From NCBI RefSeq assembly GCF_036324505.1, contig NC_086352.1:24978637-25042636 (forward strand): 64,000 nt of DNA, written 5' to 3'. Source of the DNA: Eleginops maclovinus (taxonomy: Eukaryota > Chordata > Actinopteri > Perciformes > Eleginopidae). A model generated the notes under the pieces. That model saw only the letters and a program-made list of their open reading frames with translations, made no database searches and had not been told where the DNA came from. The position numbers and the translations under genes are program-made. Positions 1 to 25,100 of this stretch are shown piece by piece. Every line of letters begins with the position of its first letter. Position 1 is the stretch's first letter.

Positions 1-2400
1 CATTTGTATTTCCTTCTTCGGCCAAATGAGGGTGTGAATAAACATGCCTGCATCTGTGAGGCAGCACAGTATCATCATGCATCGTTTCTTAAATTCATCA
101 TTTGTTCAGATCAAGAAAAACATTAAATAAATATATCTATTAAGATCATACTTAGAGGTTTTATAAAATGTAGACCATATAGGCCGAGAGCAGGTAGAAG
201 TATTTGTTACAGCAAGGCATATTAAGGGGGTCCACGGGAAAACTTGAAACATTTAACTGCCATTCGAATGTTGTCGGACTGCACTCTGTGAGTGCATACA
301 TCAGAAACACATCAGCCTCCAATTCCTGGAAATTCATGATCACTAAGACAAAGAAGTTTAGTTCCTGTAAACATCTGGGTCTGCTTGGATTTATTGGCCA
401 GATGGTCAACAAAGTCCAGTTTGGCTGTGATGGACTCACCTCTGCAGAGATGCACTCAGGAGAACATTTGAGAGGGGCTGTAATTTAGACTGAATGCAGG
501 TTTCCAAACTGGGAACAAAAGCTTTGAACAGCACCAAATCTGTTTTTGTTTAAGATAAGGGTGTGGACGTCTGTCTGTCCATGTTGGAGTGATAGGATGT
601 AATCTGATCGGCATGTGGGACTGAACCATTGGGAGAAAGAAGTTTAAAAGGAAAAATACCATAGTTATAATACCACCGATGTGGGAGAGGTCCGATAGAT
701 ATTCCCTGCCGTTTTGTAATTAAAGTTAATCCCTCATATTACATCCCAACTAATGCATTGTTTGGATTCTAAGATTTGAACTATGAAGCAAAGATTTTTA
801 GCTCTGAGGCGATCCAAACTGTGACATTTTTTTGTCAAAGCTGACATCAGTACATACTCATAACTCGGTTATTAATAAAACTACATAATGAGTCTAATAA
901 TGAGTTTCACTACGCCTCAGCAACACAAGTTACACATACTGCTGAATGCTGCGGGGTAGTGATGACAGATGGGTTACTTTGCATGCAGATACAGCTGGGA
1001 GCAGAACATAAATTACACAACACAAAACACTGCACCAAATTCAACTACTATTAAAATGTAGTCTTTGAAAGCCTACATGGTTTAGTCATTATTATTCAGC
1101 CTGTCACATTATTTCCAAGGACTAGTTGCAAATGTCAAAGAAGAAGACATTTAGGGAGATTACGATAATTGTTTACCCAGTTTAACTAGACTTCATTGGT
1201 CATGGTGTCAGTATGAACATCGACAACACAAAATTACCAAATAGTAAAACACTTTGGCACAATGAATAGTGCAAAGGTCAGACTGGTTGGCTGGAGTAGT
1301 CCAAAGGTTCAGTCAGAACATGAACTACAAATGATCCGTTTGTGTAATTATGAGGATATTTTAAAAAGAAAGCCCCTTTAAACCTCTGAAACTGTTTTAG
1401 GTTTGAGTTCAAATCTGTTAGCAACTGTTGCTGTGTGCTAGTTCCAGTTAAAGGTCCTGTCCATCCATCCCCAAGGAAATAAAAACTAACACATTTAGTC
1501 TAATAAAGGCACTGGCCAGCAGATGAGAGTATTAGGGTCCCAGGGGGAGATGGATGAATGTGGGGCCTAATGAAGACAACATGGCGCTGCTCTCTGCACT
1601 CACTGTGATCGAAGAGGGGCACAAAGATCATTTGGTGAGTCTACAGTAAAAAGTAGAATAAATACTTGTCCATGCGAGGAACCTCATATACTTTTTTTAC
1701 ATTTCAATCCAATAAATATAGATTTTTCAAAGATTAATGCAGTCATGCACTGGCTACTTTATGATGGGACTGGAGCCAGATGAGATTGTGTGGCCGTGAT
1801 ATAGTTCGGGGTCCAGATCCGTGTGTGTGTGTGTGTTTGTGTGTGTCCTCGAATGGGCTTTAATTGGTCTCATTGATCTTGCTCTTGAGAAATGCCAATG
1901 GACCCTGGTGTTACCTCCAGTTAATGTCTCCCTCGGCATCGCGCCATGTGCCAGATGGAGTCGCCTCGGCTTCATTTTTCACATCGCTGCCCTGTTTCCC
2001 CGTGCCGCCACACAGCATGGCCTGAGATAATGATAATGTGCGATGCTGCAGTTGGCCAAAGTGCTTTGGCCCTGGGACTTCCATAAATCTTTATCCTTGG
2101 ACACATAAACCCCATAACCCGGAGCGTGCAATGTTTTTCTCCCATTCTCTTATCAGTTTTTGTCGCGTCTGTTTCTTTAAGCAGATAGCTGATCCAATTT
2201 AAGATCAGTGTGAGCAGGCCTTTAGGTTACAATTTCTTCAACTTCAATTTGCACAAACACAAATTAAATTGTTCTGATTAAAAAGGTTTCAGAAAACCAG
2301 AAAACAGTTTTCGAAAGATGAGGGTTATGTGGTTGTACATGCTTAGTGTCAAAGCTGGAATGCACAGGACCTAAGCATGTAAAAGTGATAATTTTGACAG
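1..2400. other. Noncoding region downstream of sin3a
   Basis: No exon is supportable here on either strand. The longest open frames (for example 161-439 on the minus strand) have no recognisable domain, no convincing splice borders and ordinary AT-rich composition. A short GT microsatellite lies at 1821-1846. The stretch at about 1850-2110 is less AT-rich and more sequence-complex than its surroundings and is discussed as a possible conserved noncoding element. Confidence 0.5.
1821..1846. repeat. GT microsatellite
   Basis: Near-perfect GT repeat with one interruption (GTTTGT). Ordinary vertebrate microsatellite. Confidence 0.9.
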
Positions 2401-2409
2401 TTATATTTT

Positions 2410-2590
2410 AACATTACATGTATTTTCTTAGACGCTTTTATCCAAAGTGACAAATATATTTAATACTGTGGGCCATCCCAACAGGAGCCATTTGGGCTGA
2501 AGTGTCCTGCCCAGGGACTCAGACATGCTGGCTGCAGTGGGGTTTGAACCAGTGTCCCCCTGATCCGAAGATTAACGCCACAGCCTCCCT
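2410..2590 (+). repeat. Fish interspersed repeat fragment (SINE/LINE-like tail)
   Basis: The block contains the wording typical of a widespread fish repeat: a 'gacgcttttatccaaagtga' segment followed by a 'gtcctgcccagggactcaga' segment and a 'ggtttgaaccagtgtc' segment. I recognise this from memory as a common fish interspersed repeat but cannot assign the family. Confidence 0.5.
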
Positions 2591-2946
2591 AACATGTTGT
2601 GCATATATGATAAATGCAGTACTTTACTACTTATTTACCCAGTAGTAAACTACTGTTACAATAATATATTATTATGACAGTAATAAACAGCTCTTACATT
2701 ATTTGAGTGATAAACACATAATATTTTGCTTGTACAGCGTAGCCATATACATTAAGTATGTAATTACTTGATATTTAAAGTATTTTTTAAAGGCGGTGGT
2801 GTTGAAATCCATAGGAACTAGGGGTCACTAAGGGTATATTCTCTCATTCTTCTCTTTTTGCAATTACTTTTACTTAATACCATTTGAATCCAGGCCTTTG
2901 ACTTCATTTAATAAGTAGTATAAGAATACAGTATTTCAAATTTGAC

Positions 2947-3465
2947 TTAAAGGTCCCCTATTATACTCTTTTTCAACAATATATTATAGGTCTCAGATAT
3001 TTACGATACATGTCTCTTAAGTGATAAGCTGAAATACCAAACAGATCATGCATTGTAGCATGCCTCATACCCCTGTTTCAGCCCTGGTTCAAAAGTGTTG
3101 TTTCTGTGTCTGTAGCTTTAAATGCTAATGAACTGCTGCTGGCCACGCCCCTCTGAGAAGTGATTGGTTTAATAAGACACATTGGTGCTCTATGAGGAGA
3201 TTCAGGTGATAAGGTGGGCGGGTGCTACCTTGGCTGGTTATTGGCTAATGGTTTCATCACCCAAAAAAACAATTGTGACATCACAAAGTGACCAACATCT
3301 GATCACGTAATCTATATCAAGACATGTCTTGATATAGATTACTCAGGACAAAAAAAGAGAGAGAATATTTTGTCCTGAAACGTGAGTGTCTTCACACACT
3401 GGCGACACATATTTATGTACAGATTAAAGACATGATGTATTTTAGGCATAATAGGTGACCTTTAA
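2947..3465. mobile_element. piggyBac-like MITE flanked by TTAA
   Basis: A 511-base segment (2951-3461) is bounded on both sides by TTAA, the piggyBac target site. Its ends form an imperfect inverted repeat of about 20 bases: AGGTCCCCTATTATAC on the left against AGGTCACCTATTATGC on the reverse complement of the right. No transposase is encoded, so it is a non-autonomous element. A perfect 36-base palindrome sits inside it at 3307-3342. The superfamily is inferred from TTAA plus the terminal repeats only. Confidence 0.7.
3307..3342. repeat. Perfect 36-base palindrome inside the MITE
   Basis: The left arm GTAATCTATATCAAGACA is followed immediately by its exact reverse complement, with no spacer. 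A transcript of this region would fold into a long perfect hairpin. Confidence 0.95.
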
Positions 3466-4560
3466 GTATAAAAAGACTGAATTGACTGTAAATAAGGAAA
3501 CTGGAAATAACCTCAGACAACCTGAAGGCAGGGCAGCAGAGGCACTAACATCAGACCGGTCTAAACTTGGCTGTGAAAGTGTTCTGAAATTTAAGAAAAC
3601 AGGTTTGATGATTTGCGGATTTCATACTGCTGATGATGATGTTAATCAGATTTATTTTTTCTGTCTTCCTATCGTTTCAGACCTTTGGAGCCGATGATGT
3701 GGTGTGCACGCGCATCTATGTACGAGCATAGCAGAGGTCCACAAGTTCAAATATTCTCAAACAGTTGGTGTTTCAGTGTCAGAGCTGTCAGTGTGAGAAA
3801 TCACATAAAATCAACACTTTCAAATCATCCTTTTAGACATTCAATGTTTTGCATCTTCACGAAAGTCACAATTTCAGATGTTACCGCTTTATCCATTTTT
3901 GTATGTCATTTTTCTAGCATTGGAAATTGAGCAAATTATTTTTTGTTTGTTATGTTGAACAGCGTTTGCTTTTAGGACAGCAGGAAAGACAAACACGCAG
4001 CTGATGAATAACTTGCTAGTCAGTGTGTTATCTTTTTCTATAATAAAAAAACAAGTGGCGCATATCATAAAAACACCGTCAGGAAATAAAAAGAAAGTGG
4101 TCAACTAAATGTCTTACTATTTAACATATAGTTTAATGCCAAACACCATACTAACACTCATGTACAACATCATAAAAGTCAATAGACACATTAAAACGAA
4201 GTCCAAATAATGTCTTTATGTACAATCATTTCCCCGGGACTTTCTGTGGTATTCTATATTAAACATAGTAAATACAAAAATAAAAACCCAAGTAATAAAC
4301 TGTTCCAAGATTGTCTGTAGCTGTTTACGTTACTGACCACTGCCTTTAATGGAGGAATCATTTTATTTTATTCGTGTTAATTATTTGAGCAAATCTGTGC
4401 TGACATACTGAAGTTTTGGTGCTTCCAACTTGCTAATGTTATGACGATGGGAAAATAATAATAAGTATAATGTTAAGAACAGCATGTTGCTTATATGTTC
4501 ATTTGTGAAACATTTTACAGCATTTAGCATGATGGATATCTTCCAATCTCCATCCAGCAT
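3466..4560. other. AT-rich noncoding DNA
   Basis: No coding, RNA or repeat signal was found. Open frames here are short and have no recognisable content. Confidence 0.5.
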
Positions 4561-5031
4561 ATCTACAGGGCCAATTCCAGATTTATTTAATAAACTGCTG
4601 GGATAAAAATCCTTAGTTTACATCCCTCTTTCAAAGGGAATACAACATTCACGTTTGTATTTCAGCAAGAAATACAAAACTGATAGCTTTGATAAACGTC
4701 TTTAGGAAATATTATTGCTTGTTATCTTGATCCATAAATTGTACACACGTCTGACATTCACATAGAGCTACTGTACATCAGTCAGTGTTCTTCACCGACA
4801 CTGGGCATAAAAAATAAACACAGCTCATGTACAGTTTAATAGGAGACAAATCAATCCTGTCATACTGATTAGAGCCATTTTGTAACGTTAAAATACAAGG
4901 AAAGGTTGATAGCATTGAGTAGACCTCAGTACTTTGAAAAAAGGACATATACTGTACCTTCAAAAATGAAAAATGCTGCTCAGCTACATTCAATCATCTT
5001 AAAACCACGAGTGAGACTGATACCAGAGACT

Positions 5032-5123
5032 GATGGTAGAAATGCAAATGAAGCGGTAGAAACACGTATAAAATGGGAAATTCTTCTACTCAACAAAGAC
5101 TTTAGGAATTACACGTTCAACAG
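5032..5123. repeat. 92-base segment duplicated at 7214-7305 (copy A)
   Basis: This segment, starting GATGGTAGAAATGC and ending TTCAACAG, matches 7214-7305 with two substitutions and no indels. It is not flanked by direct repeats here, so this is probably the source copy. Confidence 0.95.
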
Positions 5124-5335
5124 ACCACATACGAAAAGGTCTCTAATTAACATCCTTTGGTAAAAAAACAGTTCAGCAAACTCTAGCTAAAGACTGATAC
5201 TAAATGTGTTAAAGTACGCTACACATAAAAAGAAAATCTAGATATAAACAACATATTTACAAAGTGTTGGGCGGTCATAAATTACTTTACGCATTTTACA
5301 CTGCTGGCATTGTAAAGATGCCGATCATCTACCCA

Positions 5336-5365
5336 TATATATAGATATATATATATCTATATATA
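5336..5365. repeat. 30-base perfect AT palindrome
   Basis: TATATATAGATATAT is followed directly by its reverse complement. It lies in the likely sin3a 3' UTR and could form a cruciform or an RNA hairpin. It may equally be a by-product of AT-repeat expansion. Confidence 0.9.
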
Positions 5366-5871
5366 GTGCATTATTGCACCTTTACCACTAAAATAGGAAA
5401 ACATTCACAGGCTATACAAGTGAACAGCTGGAAGCCAGATGACTGAGTATCAGGTACATGTTCTTGCTGTTAAATTATATTTTAACATTGTTTAGTTTTT
5501 AAATGCTTAACCAGGTTTTCTGTTGTTTAAACTGCGAATTGCTCTAAAGAAATTATGCAGTAAGGAGTGTTTCTCAGTATATTCATCTCATGTAATTAAT
5601 ATTATAATTTCATTTTTGAGACAGGCAGGTTTTTTTCAATATAGCGACAGTAGCACCTGAAGAAAAAATATTTTACACACGTTGCAGGATTTTGCAAAGT
5701 AAGCTTAAAGTTTGTACACATCTCCTGACTCAGGTTGGACACCAAAAACAATTTGGCAACTGAATCCAGTAACAGCAGGTTGTAAAAATCTGCACGGAGT
5801 TACTGTGTACATGGAGTCATCACTGGCAGGGTGTTTTGTGAAGACAGCATCACAGCTTCTGTCTACAGAGA

Positions 5872-17885
<12,014 letters not shown>

Positions 17886-17907
17886 TGTATCCGCATACTC
17901 AAAGGGG

Positions 17908-20140
17908 CTAAATAAGATGAAGATAGAATGACAGTTAAAAGGTCGTTGGGTTTAAATTATGCTGAACTACCAAATTTCAAAGCATTTTTCAAGAATGTGC
18001 AGTCAACTCAGAGTAGTTATTTTACAAAATCAACATTAATGCAAAAAAGTGAAGTTTTTATATTGTAAGAGTAAGGATTGTTAAAGTTGTGTGTTGGACA
18101 ATAGTAAAAGGTTTGATAAATTCAGCAAGTAAATGCTGCAGACACCAAAATCACATTTACAATCTGAGTAATAATGTTTATTTCAAACCTTTAGTTCGCG
18201 CTTTAAAAAGGTTGTATGAAAAATAATAATATTTGACCTAGTTCAAAATGTTATGAGAAATCTTGAAATAAATAATAAAAGTACAAACAAAACATTTTGT
18301 GGCAAACAGAAAGCAATGAGTGTTCAGCAGAATGGCCGAGACAACCAGTTAGGGACTGTCTTTCAAGTAATTGCTTTAAGTGTACAGGACTTCTTTGTCC
18401 TTCTAAAACACGAAATGAAGTGTTTTTGTAAAATGTGACACAAAGGGTCAGTTAAACAAAAATAATATTTAGCCGTTAAAACTGGCCCTAGTGATACCAT
18501 GTTCACTATAAACAAATGCTCTTAACGTCTATTTTAATTTGTTTATGCCCATTGGCAATCTATAAAGTACCAACACCAATTTATTTCGATCCTGAATCAG
18601 AAGACCATCAGACTTTTGAACTCTTTTCATCATGATGAGTGCATAGTAACAAAAGATTTTTAGCCTCGGTCTTTCAACATTTCCAATAATGTTTTCACAT
18701 ATAGAGAATTCTGCTTAGTGTAACAATAAGCATAATAAAACAAAACATTTAAATAGCTGTGCATTTTTAAATAAGTGGTCGCTGGTTTACAAAAGTATCC
18801 CTTTGGCAAAGGATAAGAGAACGACGTATCAAAATAAAATGAAATGGTGCTATGTGGCACATAGCACGTTCTGAACATGCACCGTGAGAAGTAATTTATT
18901 GACGTTCCCTAAGTAAACGTCATTGCGGTCGGTCAGCGGAGAGCCGACATTGTGCCTCACTGCTCTGCACCACCAGTTTCGGAGAACACGGTGGCTGAGC
19001 GTTCGGTCTTGAGTCGCCGAGATCGAGTCTGTCGCATATCCAGCTTCAAATTTTCTTTGACGAAAGGCGAAGCAGATACGACAGACAGTAAAATATGGCG
19101 AAATTAGTCGACTGGCGCGACAAAAAAAGCTAACATTTAGCTGCCAGCCAACACTTTACAGGCATGTAGGCGCTGTCTCTCTCGCTCGCTGTAGCCCTGC
19201 CTCATCCCCTCCCCCTCTCTGACAAACACCGAGCTTAACGCCATCCGTTTTCGGTGCAGCTGACCGCTTTCGCTTGTCTGACGTTGGCTTTAGTGCGAGC
19301 TCAAAGTTATGTGGCAAGCGAGCTAACCTAAACTATTTGCAAATTAAAGGCTAGTTTTCGGAAACAAACAGCGAATGTGTCACTCGGGTCATCGCTGACC
19401 GTCCTCAGTAAAATGGGATTTACTATAAAAAATCCAAATGAGCTGAGCATGTTGGCTAACAAGATATAACGAAAAGAAAGCAGCCACGCTCCACTGCAGC
19501 TGACAGCGTGACAACCCAGCTGTTTGATAAGTTTATAACGTATGAGTTACCGTTAAATCAGGGTAGTAAAATAAATTCACTTAGTGACTAATTAATTCTG
19601 GCAATGCTAGCTGTGGTAAGATGTGCAAGAACGCCAGCTAGCTAGCTAACACTAGCATCTACATAGCGTTAACGTCGCATTAACGGCAAGTTATGCGAGA
19701 AGTTTGACAGAAAAATACTTAGTTGTCATACACAAGGCTTGTCCGCCAGTTAAGTTTCCCTATTTTAACCCACAACCAGGCAGTAATATAGGTATAGCAA
19801 GGAGAAACTAACAACAAAATGCATGTTGTCAGGTCAGTCTGCTCGGTGCTAGCATGTCAGCTAATTCATGGTCGCCGCTCTTAGCCTCGACTAGCTTGAC
19901 TAACTTATCGGTGCTGCACGCTAATGATGCCGCTACTCAAATTCCACATTTTATTTTGTTGGAAGACGAAAATAAAACAAAACACTGAATCATCACAGAA
20001 AAGTGGTGAGTGTTAGATCGCGATCTGGTCTGTTCGGCAAGGTTATATATAAGCTAACAAAATGCTACGTTAGCACAACAACCAACCCCCCATCAGTACA
20101 GGGTATGCTCGGCTAACGAGCTAACACTAGTTTAACTTAC
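17908..20140 (-). other. sin3a first intron
   Basis: Intron between the noncoding first exon (donor after 20141) and the exon that carries the start codon (acceptor at 17908). The part from about 18,900 to 20,100 is richer in CpG than the rest of the window and may hold regulatory DNA or an alternative first exon. I could not delimit any exon in it. Confidence 0.5.
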
Positions 20141-20300
20141 CTCGCAGGACTGCCACCAGCAACACTTTGACCCAGTGAACCACTACTCGTGCATTCAGCT
20201 GGCCGTAACAAAAAGTAAAGTTATTAGAAATTGTCGCAAATAGAAATGTCAAAAAAGAAATTGGCCGGAGAGGCTACGTCGCTAACAACAGTGTATGTAT
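20141..20300 (-). other. sin3a: sin3a noncoding first exon (upstream border approximate)
   Basis: A consensus donor (CTGCGAG|GTAAGTTAAAC on the minus strand) lies at 20141. The sequence upstream of it has no ATG that continues into the coding exon. It splices plausibly to the acceptor at 17908, 22 bases before the start codon. The 5' border is inferred from the promoter elements just upstream. Confidence 0.5.
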
Positions 20301-20382
20301 GAAGCGGTGTTCCCTGAACATAGAAGGCGTGTCCAACATGAAGGCGGGCTAGTCTCCTCCCAGTCTAAACTGGGATTGGTCA
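20300..20382 (-). promoter_or_regulatory. sin3a promoter region: CCAAT box and GC box
   Basis: On the minus strand a CCAAT box (20375-20379, within GACCAATCCC) is followed by a GC-box-like GCCCGCC (20343-20349). No TATA box is seen. This is the usual arrangement of a vertebrate housekeeping promoter and sits just upstream of the noncoding first exon. Confidence 0.5.
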
Positions 20383-21057
20383 CATCCCCAGAATGAAAAC
20401 AAATACAGTAAGGGCAGTGAGCCAGTATTTTCGGTTAAAGGCGTCTGGTTTAGTTTATGGTCATGCCTAGTGCAGGATTATCTGCACCACAGCCTCCATG
20501 TTGCCCGTCTTGTACATAGGTCGATGTTTATAATTATTTTCACAAATATGGATTTGCAATGGTCCACATTACTTAAGATGCATCATGAACTAAAGAAGAG
20601 TTTTTCTTTGTTTTTTCCCAGCCAAGGACCCCTTGACCCTATAACTAATACACCAGTCACCCTGTTATGTAAACTACTTCCCTTTGGGTTTGGTGAGGGT
20701 TGTGTGAATGAACAACCCAAGAACGTTTTATTAGTCCTAAACATTTTTGCAGATTATTAGAGTCATTGACTTGTTTGATTAGAATGTGACCATAAATAGT
20801 GGGTTGGGCTGTCTTTACTTTTTGGCTTTTGACTGTAATGGCTGAATATGCCATGTCTTAATTTGCATCAACACATGCAGCAGGTCTATCAAATGAAGCA
20901 CATCAGACCATTTTCCATTTTCCTTCTTTTCATTTTTGGCCCTCAAGTGTAACATAAGTAGGCATTAATACCAGTTCACAATACACAATTTTCCTGGCCA
21001 TGATATTATCTCAACAACAATAAACATTTGAAAATAATAATGACAATGACAATGACC

Positions 21058-21117
<60 letters not shown>

Positions 21118-21971
21118 TAATGCTATCAATGAAATTCATCCTTGTCTTTGTTTATAGTGCATTTTGTTCTTTTATGTCAAATGTGTAACACAAATTTGTG
21201 TTTGGGGTGTTGGGGTAGGGAGAAAATAAAACGGAAACTGAGGAACAGAAAAGAAAAAATGTAAGAGGCGCTGGTTTATTAATACAATCTAAATATATGT
21301 GTGTTATTAACATGATATAATTATTAAAGTAATTATCACAATTCTTATTAATCATTTGGTTATAATTTTAACACAAACAGTAGAATAAGCACATTTCTCT
21401 GTTGAATAATTACAGTTTGTCATAGAGTTTCAGCACCAGTCCCGTAATCAGTGTTTTCCACTGAAACTGAGATTTTGTGTCATTGTAAAGCTTTCTCCAT
21501 ACCACATTTCAGCAACCTAGGGGATTTTTTTTGTCAGTCATCAAAAAAAAACAGAGCGAGCTAGCTGCTTGTCGCAGCTAATATCCTAATATAGGCCTAA
21601 AAACATAAAATATGAATCTCAGTTTAATGCAGAACCAACAATTAATTTCCTTTTAAAGTTAAATAGGGACGCACATCACACACCCGTATGCACAAATTGG
21701 CAGTCTCAAACGTTTTTTAGGAGTAAGACAAAATGCACAATTTATATCTTAATCCCAGAGGGTCTAAGTGTAAAATTACTTTTGAGTTTTCATAAATGTT
21801 TTTCTAACCCATCTACATTTTTATTCTCAATTTTTGTGATCTGTGAGCAGCAGTAGCCAATAACAACTCTGAAAAGGTGCATAAGGATAAACGTAGACTG
21901 GTGTACAGTACATAAAACATGTGTTGTTCTTTATAATTCATATTATGACAGATTATCACCCAGCAGCATGT
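20383..21971. other. Intergenic region between the ZP gene and sin3a
   Basis: AT-rich DNA with an AAT microsatellite at 21058-21116 and no supportable exon. It includes the 3' UTR of the ZP gene, whose stop codon is at 21972-21974, minus strand. Confidence 0.5.
21058..21116. repeat. ATA trinucleotide microsatellite
   Basis: About 59 bases of uninterrupted ATA/TAA repeat. Confidence 0.95.
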
Positions 21972-22137
21972 TCAGTAAAGGCAGATATTTTGAAGGAATA
22001 TGCTCATAGTTGTTAAAATTACTCCTGCTACCAAGGCTGAGGCCTGTTCTGGAGCTGCAAGACAAAAGAGGACAGGTTACACATATACAATTTGTGTATG
22101 CATTTTAAACATCAAAAAGTGATATATACAGTATGTA

Positions 22138-22184
<47 letters not shown>

Positions 22185-25100
22185 AAATTGAATTGCTTTT
22201 TAAGAATCACAGAAATAATAAAATGTTTCTTTAGTTATTTTATGTCTATGCAGTTGCCAAAACAGATTAATATGTATTCATAATGACTTTTCTCCAAAAG
22301 AAAACAAACTATGGAGAGAAAAATTTAAAGATGAAAGAAGATGTATTGCTATACTTTACAAACTTAAATCAATGTTTCATTAAATGAATTATCACAAACA
22401 AATAGCAATAAAGACAGGGTGGCCTGTAAGAACATGATGTCTTACCATTTGAGCATGTAGTGTTCGTAGAAGCTGTGGTAACAGCTGCCGTAGTGGTCGT
22501 AGTAGTGGCGGTGGTAGTGGTCGTTGTAGTGGTCGTAGTGGTAGTAGTTTGTGCAATAGTTTTAGTAGTGGTAGGACTTTTGATGGTTGTGGTGGTTGGT
22601 GCAGCAGTCGTGACCACAAGGCTAATGGGGGATGATTTAACGGTGTAGCTTTTGGTATACAAACTGCTAACTACCGATCTGCTATTAAAGGAGCGAGTAC
22701 AAAGATCAGGACATTTTTCAGAGGGCATGGTGGAAATGCACAGATTCAGTGTGCACTGGATATACATCTGCAACGCAAAAAATAAATTGATACAAGTTAG
22801 CGTGTAGAGACACTCAAATACAGATAACTTTACAATTTCACTTCAAATTTTAATAAAACATGAATCACTGGTTGTCAGGAGCCTGTTGTAACAAAACATT
22901 TAGTCCGTTTTTAGAAAAAATGAAACTTAAGTGTAGGTATAAACAAAAAAGCGCTAACAACTGTGTGGCTGTAGCAGTGTATCATGTATATTTTTTAGCT
23001 TAGCTTGTTAGTTTTTCTGTTTGTCAGCAGGATAACAGAAAAGCAACTGGCCCAATGTTCATTTTCCAAGGGTGTAGCAGGGTCAGTGGAAGAACCATTT
23101 TATTTTGGAGGTGAATTAAATTACTGGATGGATACACGCATTATTTTTCACTTCGGGGAAATTGCCTTGTCTGCTCTCTCCAAGTGCCCTTTTTGTTTTT
23201 GTATGTCATTGGTCCAAAAAAAGAACAAATTGCTTTCTGACCTGATAATGGCCCAACAAGAAGAGGATATTCAATGAAAGTACATCGGATCAAAATGTCA
23301 TGGCAATTTATCACATAGTTGTTAGGATATTTTAGTCAACCCAAAGCAGTGGACCAACTGACAGTTGAGTCACGTTGCTAGCGTGGTTAAAATCTAAAAT
23401 GAGAGGTGTACTTTCATGTACTTTCAATCCAGCTGTTTTTCAGATGGCTCAATAGGAGATCAATTTTTACAATATCCTTATGAAGGTTTCACGTCACCAG
23501 TGTGGTCTACAGCTTCGAAAAAAAATAAGAGACCACTGCAGCACTATCAGTTTCTGTGGTTTTATTATTAATAGGTTATGTATTTGAGTCAAATTATTTT
23601 TACATTTTTATTGTATTCTATAAACTACTGACAACTACTGATTCAAGACAAATTTTGAGTGGTCTCTTTCTTTCAGAGCTGTACATCACATGATCACCAC
23701 ACATCTTTAAGTTACATAAAAAAATAGTGTTTCTACCTACACTAATCTTTGAAGATTTAAAACAACCCCCAGGCCAGGAATACTGCAAAACTGTATTTTA
23801 TATTAGTGTGTGTTGCATGAGAGCACTGACCGTTGATCCTTGAGTTTCAATTGTGCTCATATCAAGGCGGTAAATCCTGGAATTGGTTTGAGTTGTGATA
23901 ATCTCTAATGTGCTGCTGGAAGATGTACACCTGGAAGAAAAAAAAAAGATTAAAATAGTATGCTTCAAAGCCAGAAGTGACCTTTGCAGACATTTCATAA
24001 AGAATCTGTCTTTTTCTAGATGTTGACCTTAAACCTTAACAGGAAATAAGTCGATTGTCACTGACCCTTGCTCCAGAATGGGGTGTGATATTGCAAAGTC
24101 CTCTGTCGCAGATTCAATACAATTGCTCACTAACATCTCGGCTCGACTAATGCTGCAATTGGACAGCACATAGAGGTCCAACATGTTGATCCTGGAACCT
24201 ATGGATCCAGTGCTAGAAGTGCTGGTGGATGAGCTGTTATCGGTAGAGGTGCTGTTATTAGTAGAGTTGGTGGAGGTGCTGTTATCAGTGGAGCTGGTGG
24301 AGGTGCTGTTATCAGTGGAGCTGGTGGAGGTGCTGTTATCAGTGGAGCTGGTGGAGGTGCTGTTATCAGTGGAGCTGGTGCTGTTTCTCTCTGATTGGGA
24401 TTCTGCTTCTCGACGCAGACGTCTCGACATCATATTAAGGGTGCGGAACCTGGGGATTCTTGTAAATCTTGACAGGGATCCCTCTCCTGGAAAATGCATT
24501 TCTATCCAAACCCCGATCTCACCGAAAACCTCCTTTTCTGTTGGCATGTCCATATTGTAATGTGGCCCCGTAGCATTCACTTTTTTAGGAATCCGGCATG
24601 CTAGCGGGAAGATGAGGGAGGGTTTGCGGCTGACCATAGTGTAAGGACGCACACTTTGCAAGGTGTTTGTGTAAACCAGATCTGAACCAGCATGCTGGAA
24701 AAAAGTAGAGGATGAGGAAAAGTCAGAATTAACACATTCCTATATCTTTCAATTTAACATGTAACTTTCACTCTCAGTCAGCTCTTTTTCTTATTTAACC
24801 AGACACAACAAGGTCCTTTCAGCAGGACAAATCAGACCAGATAATTTCGCTCTCATAGCTTTTCATACCACAGCTACACAGATAAAAAACTGCTTCTGTC
24901 ATTTCACCGCTCTTACACAGAGGCCACTTGAAGCTCATCCGAAATTTGTTAAAAACTGCTCTTCCATCCAGGAGTTTGCCAGGTGAGAACCCAGCACCTC
25001 TGTGGTTTCCCCGAATCAGACTGCAAGAAATCTGGGTGTGATGATGGTGACCAACTTTCCTTCAGCGCGAACGTCGCTGCTTTAACCTGTTCCTGCAGAT

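Larger units (their letters stand above)
4580..5871 (-). other. sin3a: Probable sin3a 3' UTR
   Basis: The stretch follows the sin3a stop codon (5872-5874, minus strand) and contains no splice-bounded coding sequence. A minus-strand AATAAA polyadenylation signal (TTTATT on the plus strand) at 4582-4587 would give a 3' UTR of about 1.3 kb, a plausible length for SIN3A. The true 3' end cannot be fixed from sequence. The region holds the source copy (5032-5123) of a 92-base segment that recurs in the last sin3a intron, and an AT palindrome at 5336-5365. Confidence 0.35.

Noticed and set aside
161..439. Minus-strand frame as an exon of a downstream gene such as man2c1
   Set aside because: The translation does not resemble the mannosidase sequence and has no clear splice borders.
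5336..5365. Transcription terminator interpretation of the AT palindrome
   Set aside because: Stem-loop terminators are bacterial; in a vertebrate 3' UTR this is better viewed as simple sequence or an RNA hairpin.
24238..24383. CRISPR-like array
   Set aside because: The 27-base units are directly adjacent without spacers, are in frame with a coding exon and lie in a vertebrate genome.
24183..24560. Plus-strand Leu/Val/Glu repeat frame of 125 residues
   Set aside because: It is the antisense reading of the coding minisatellite in ZP-gene exon 11.
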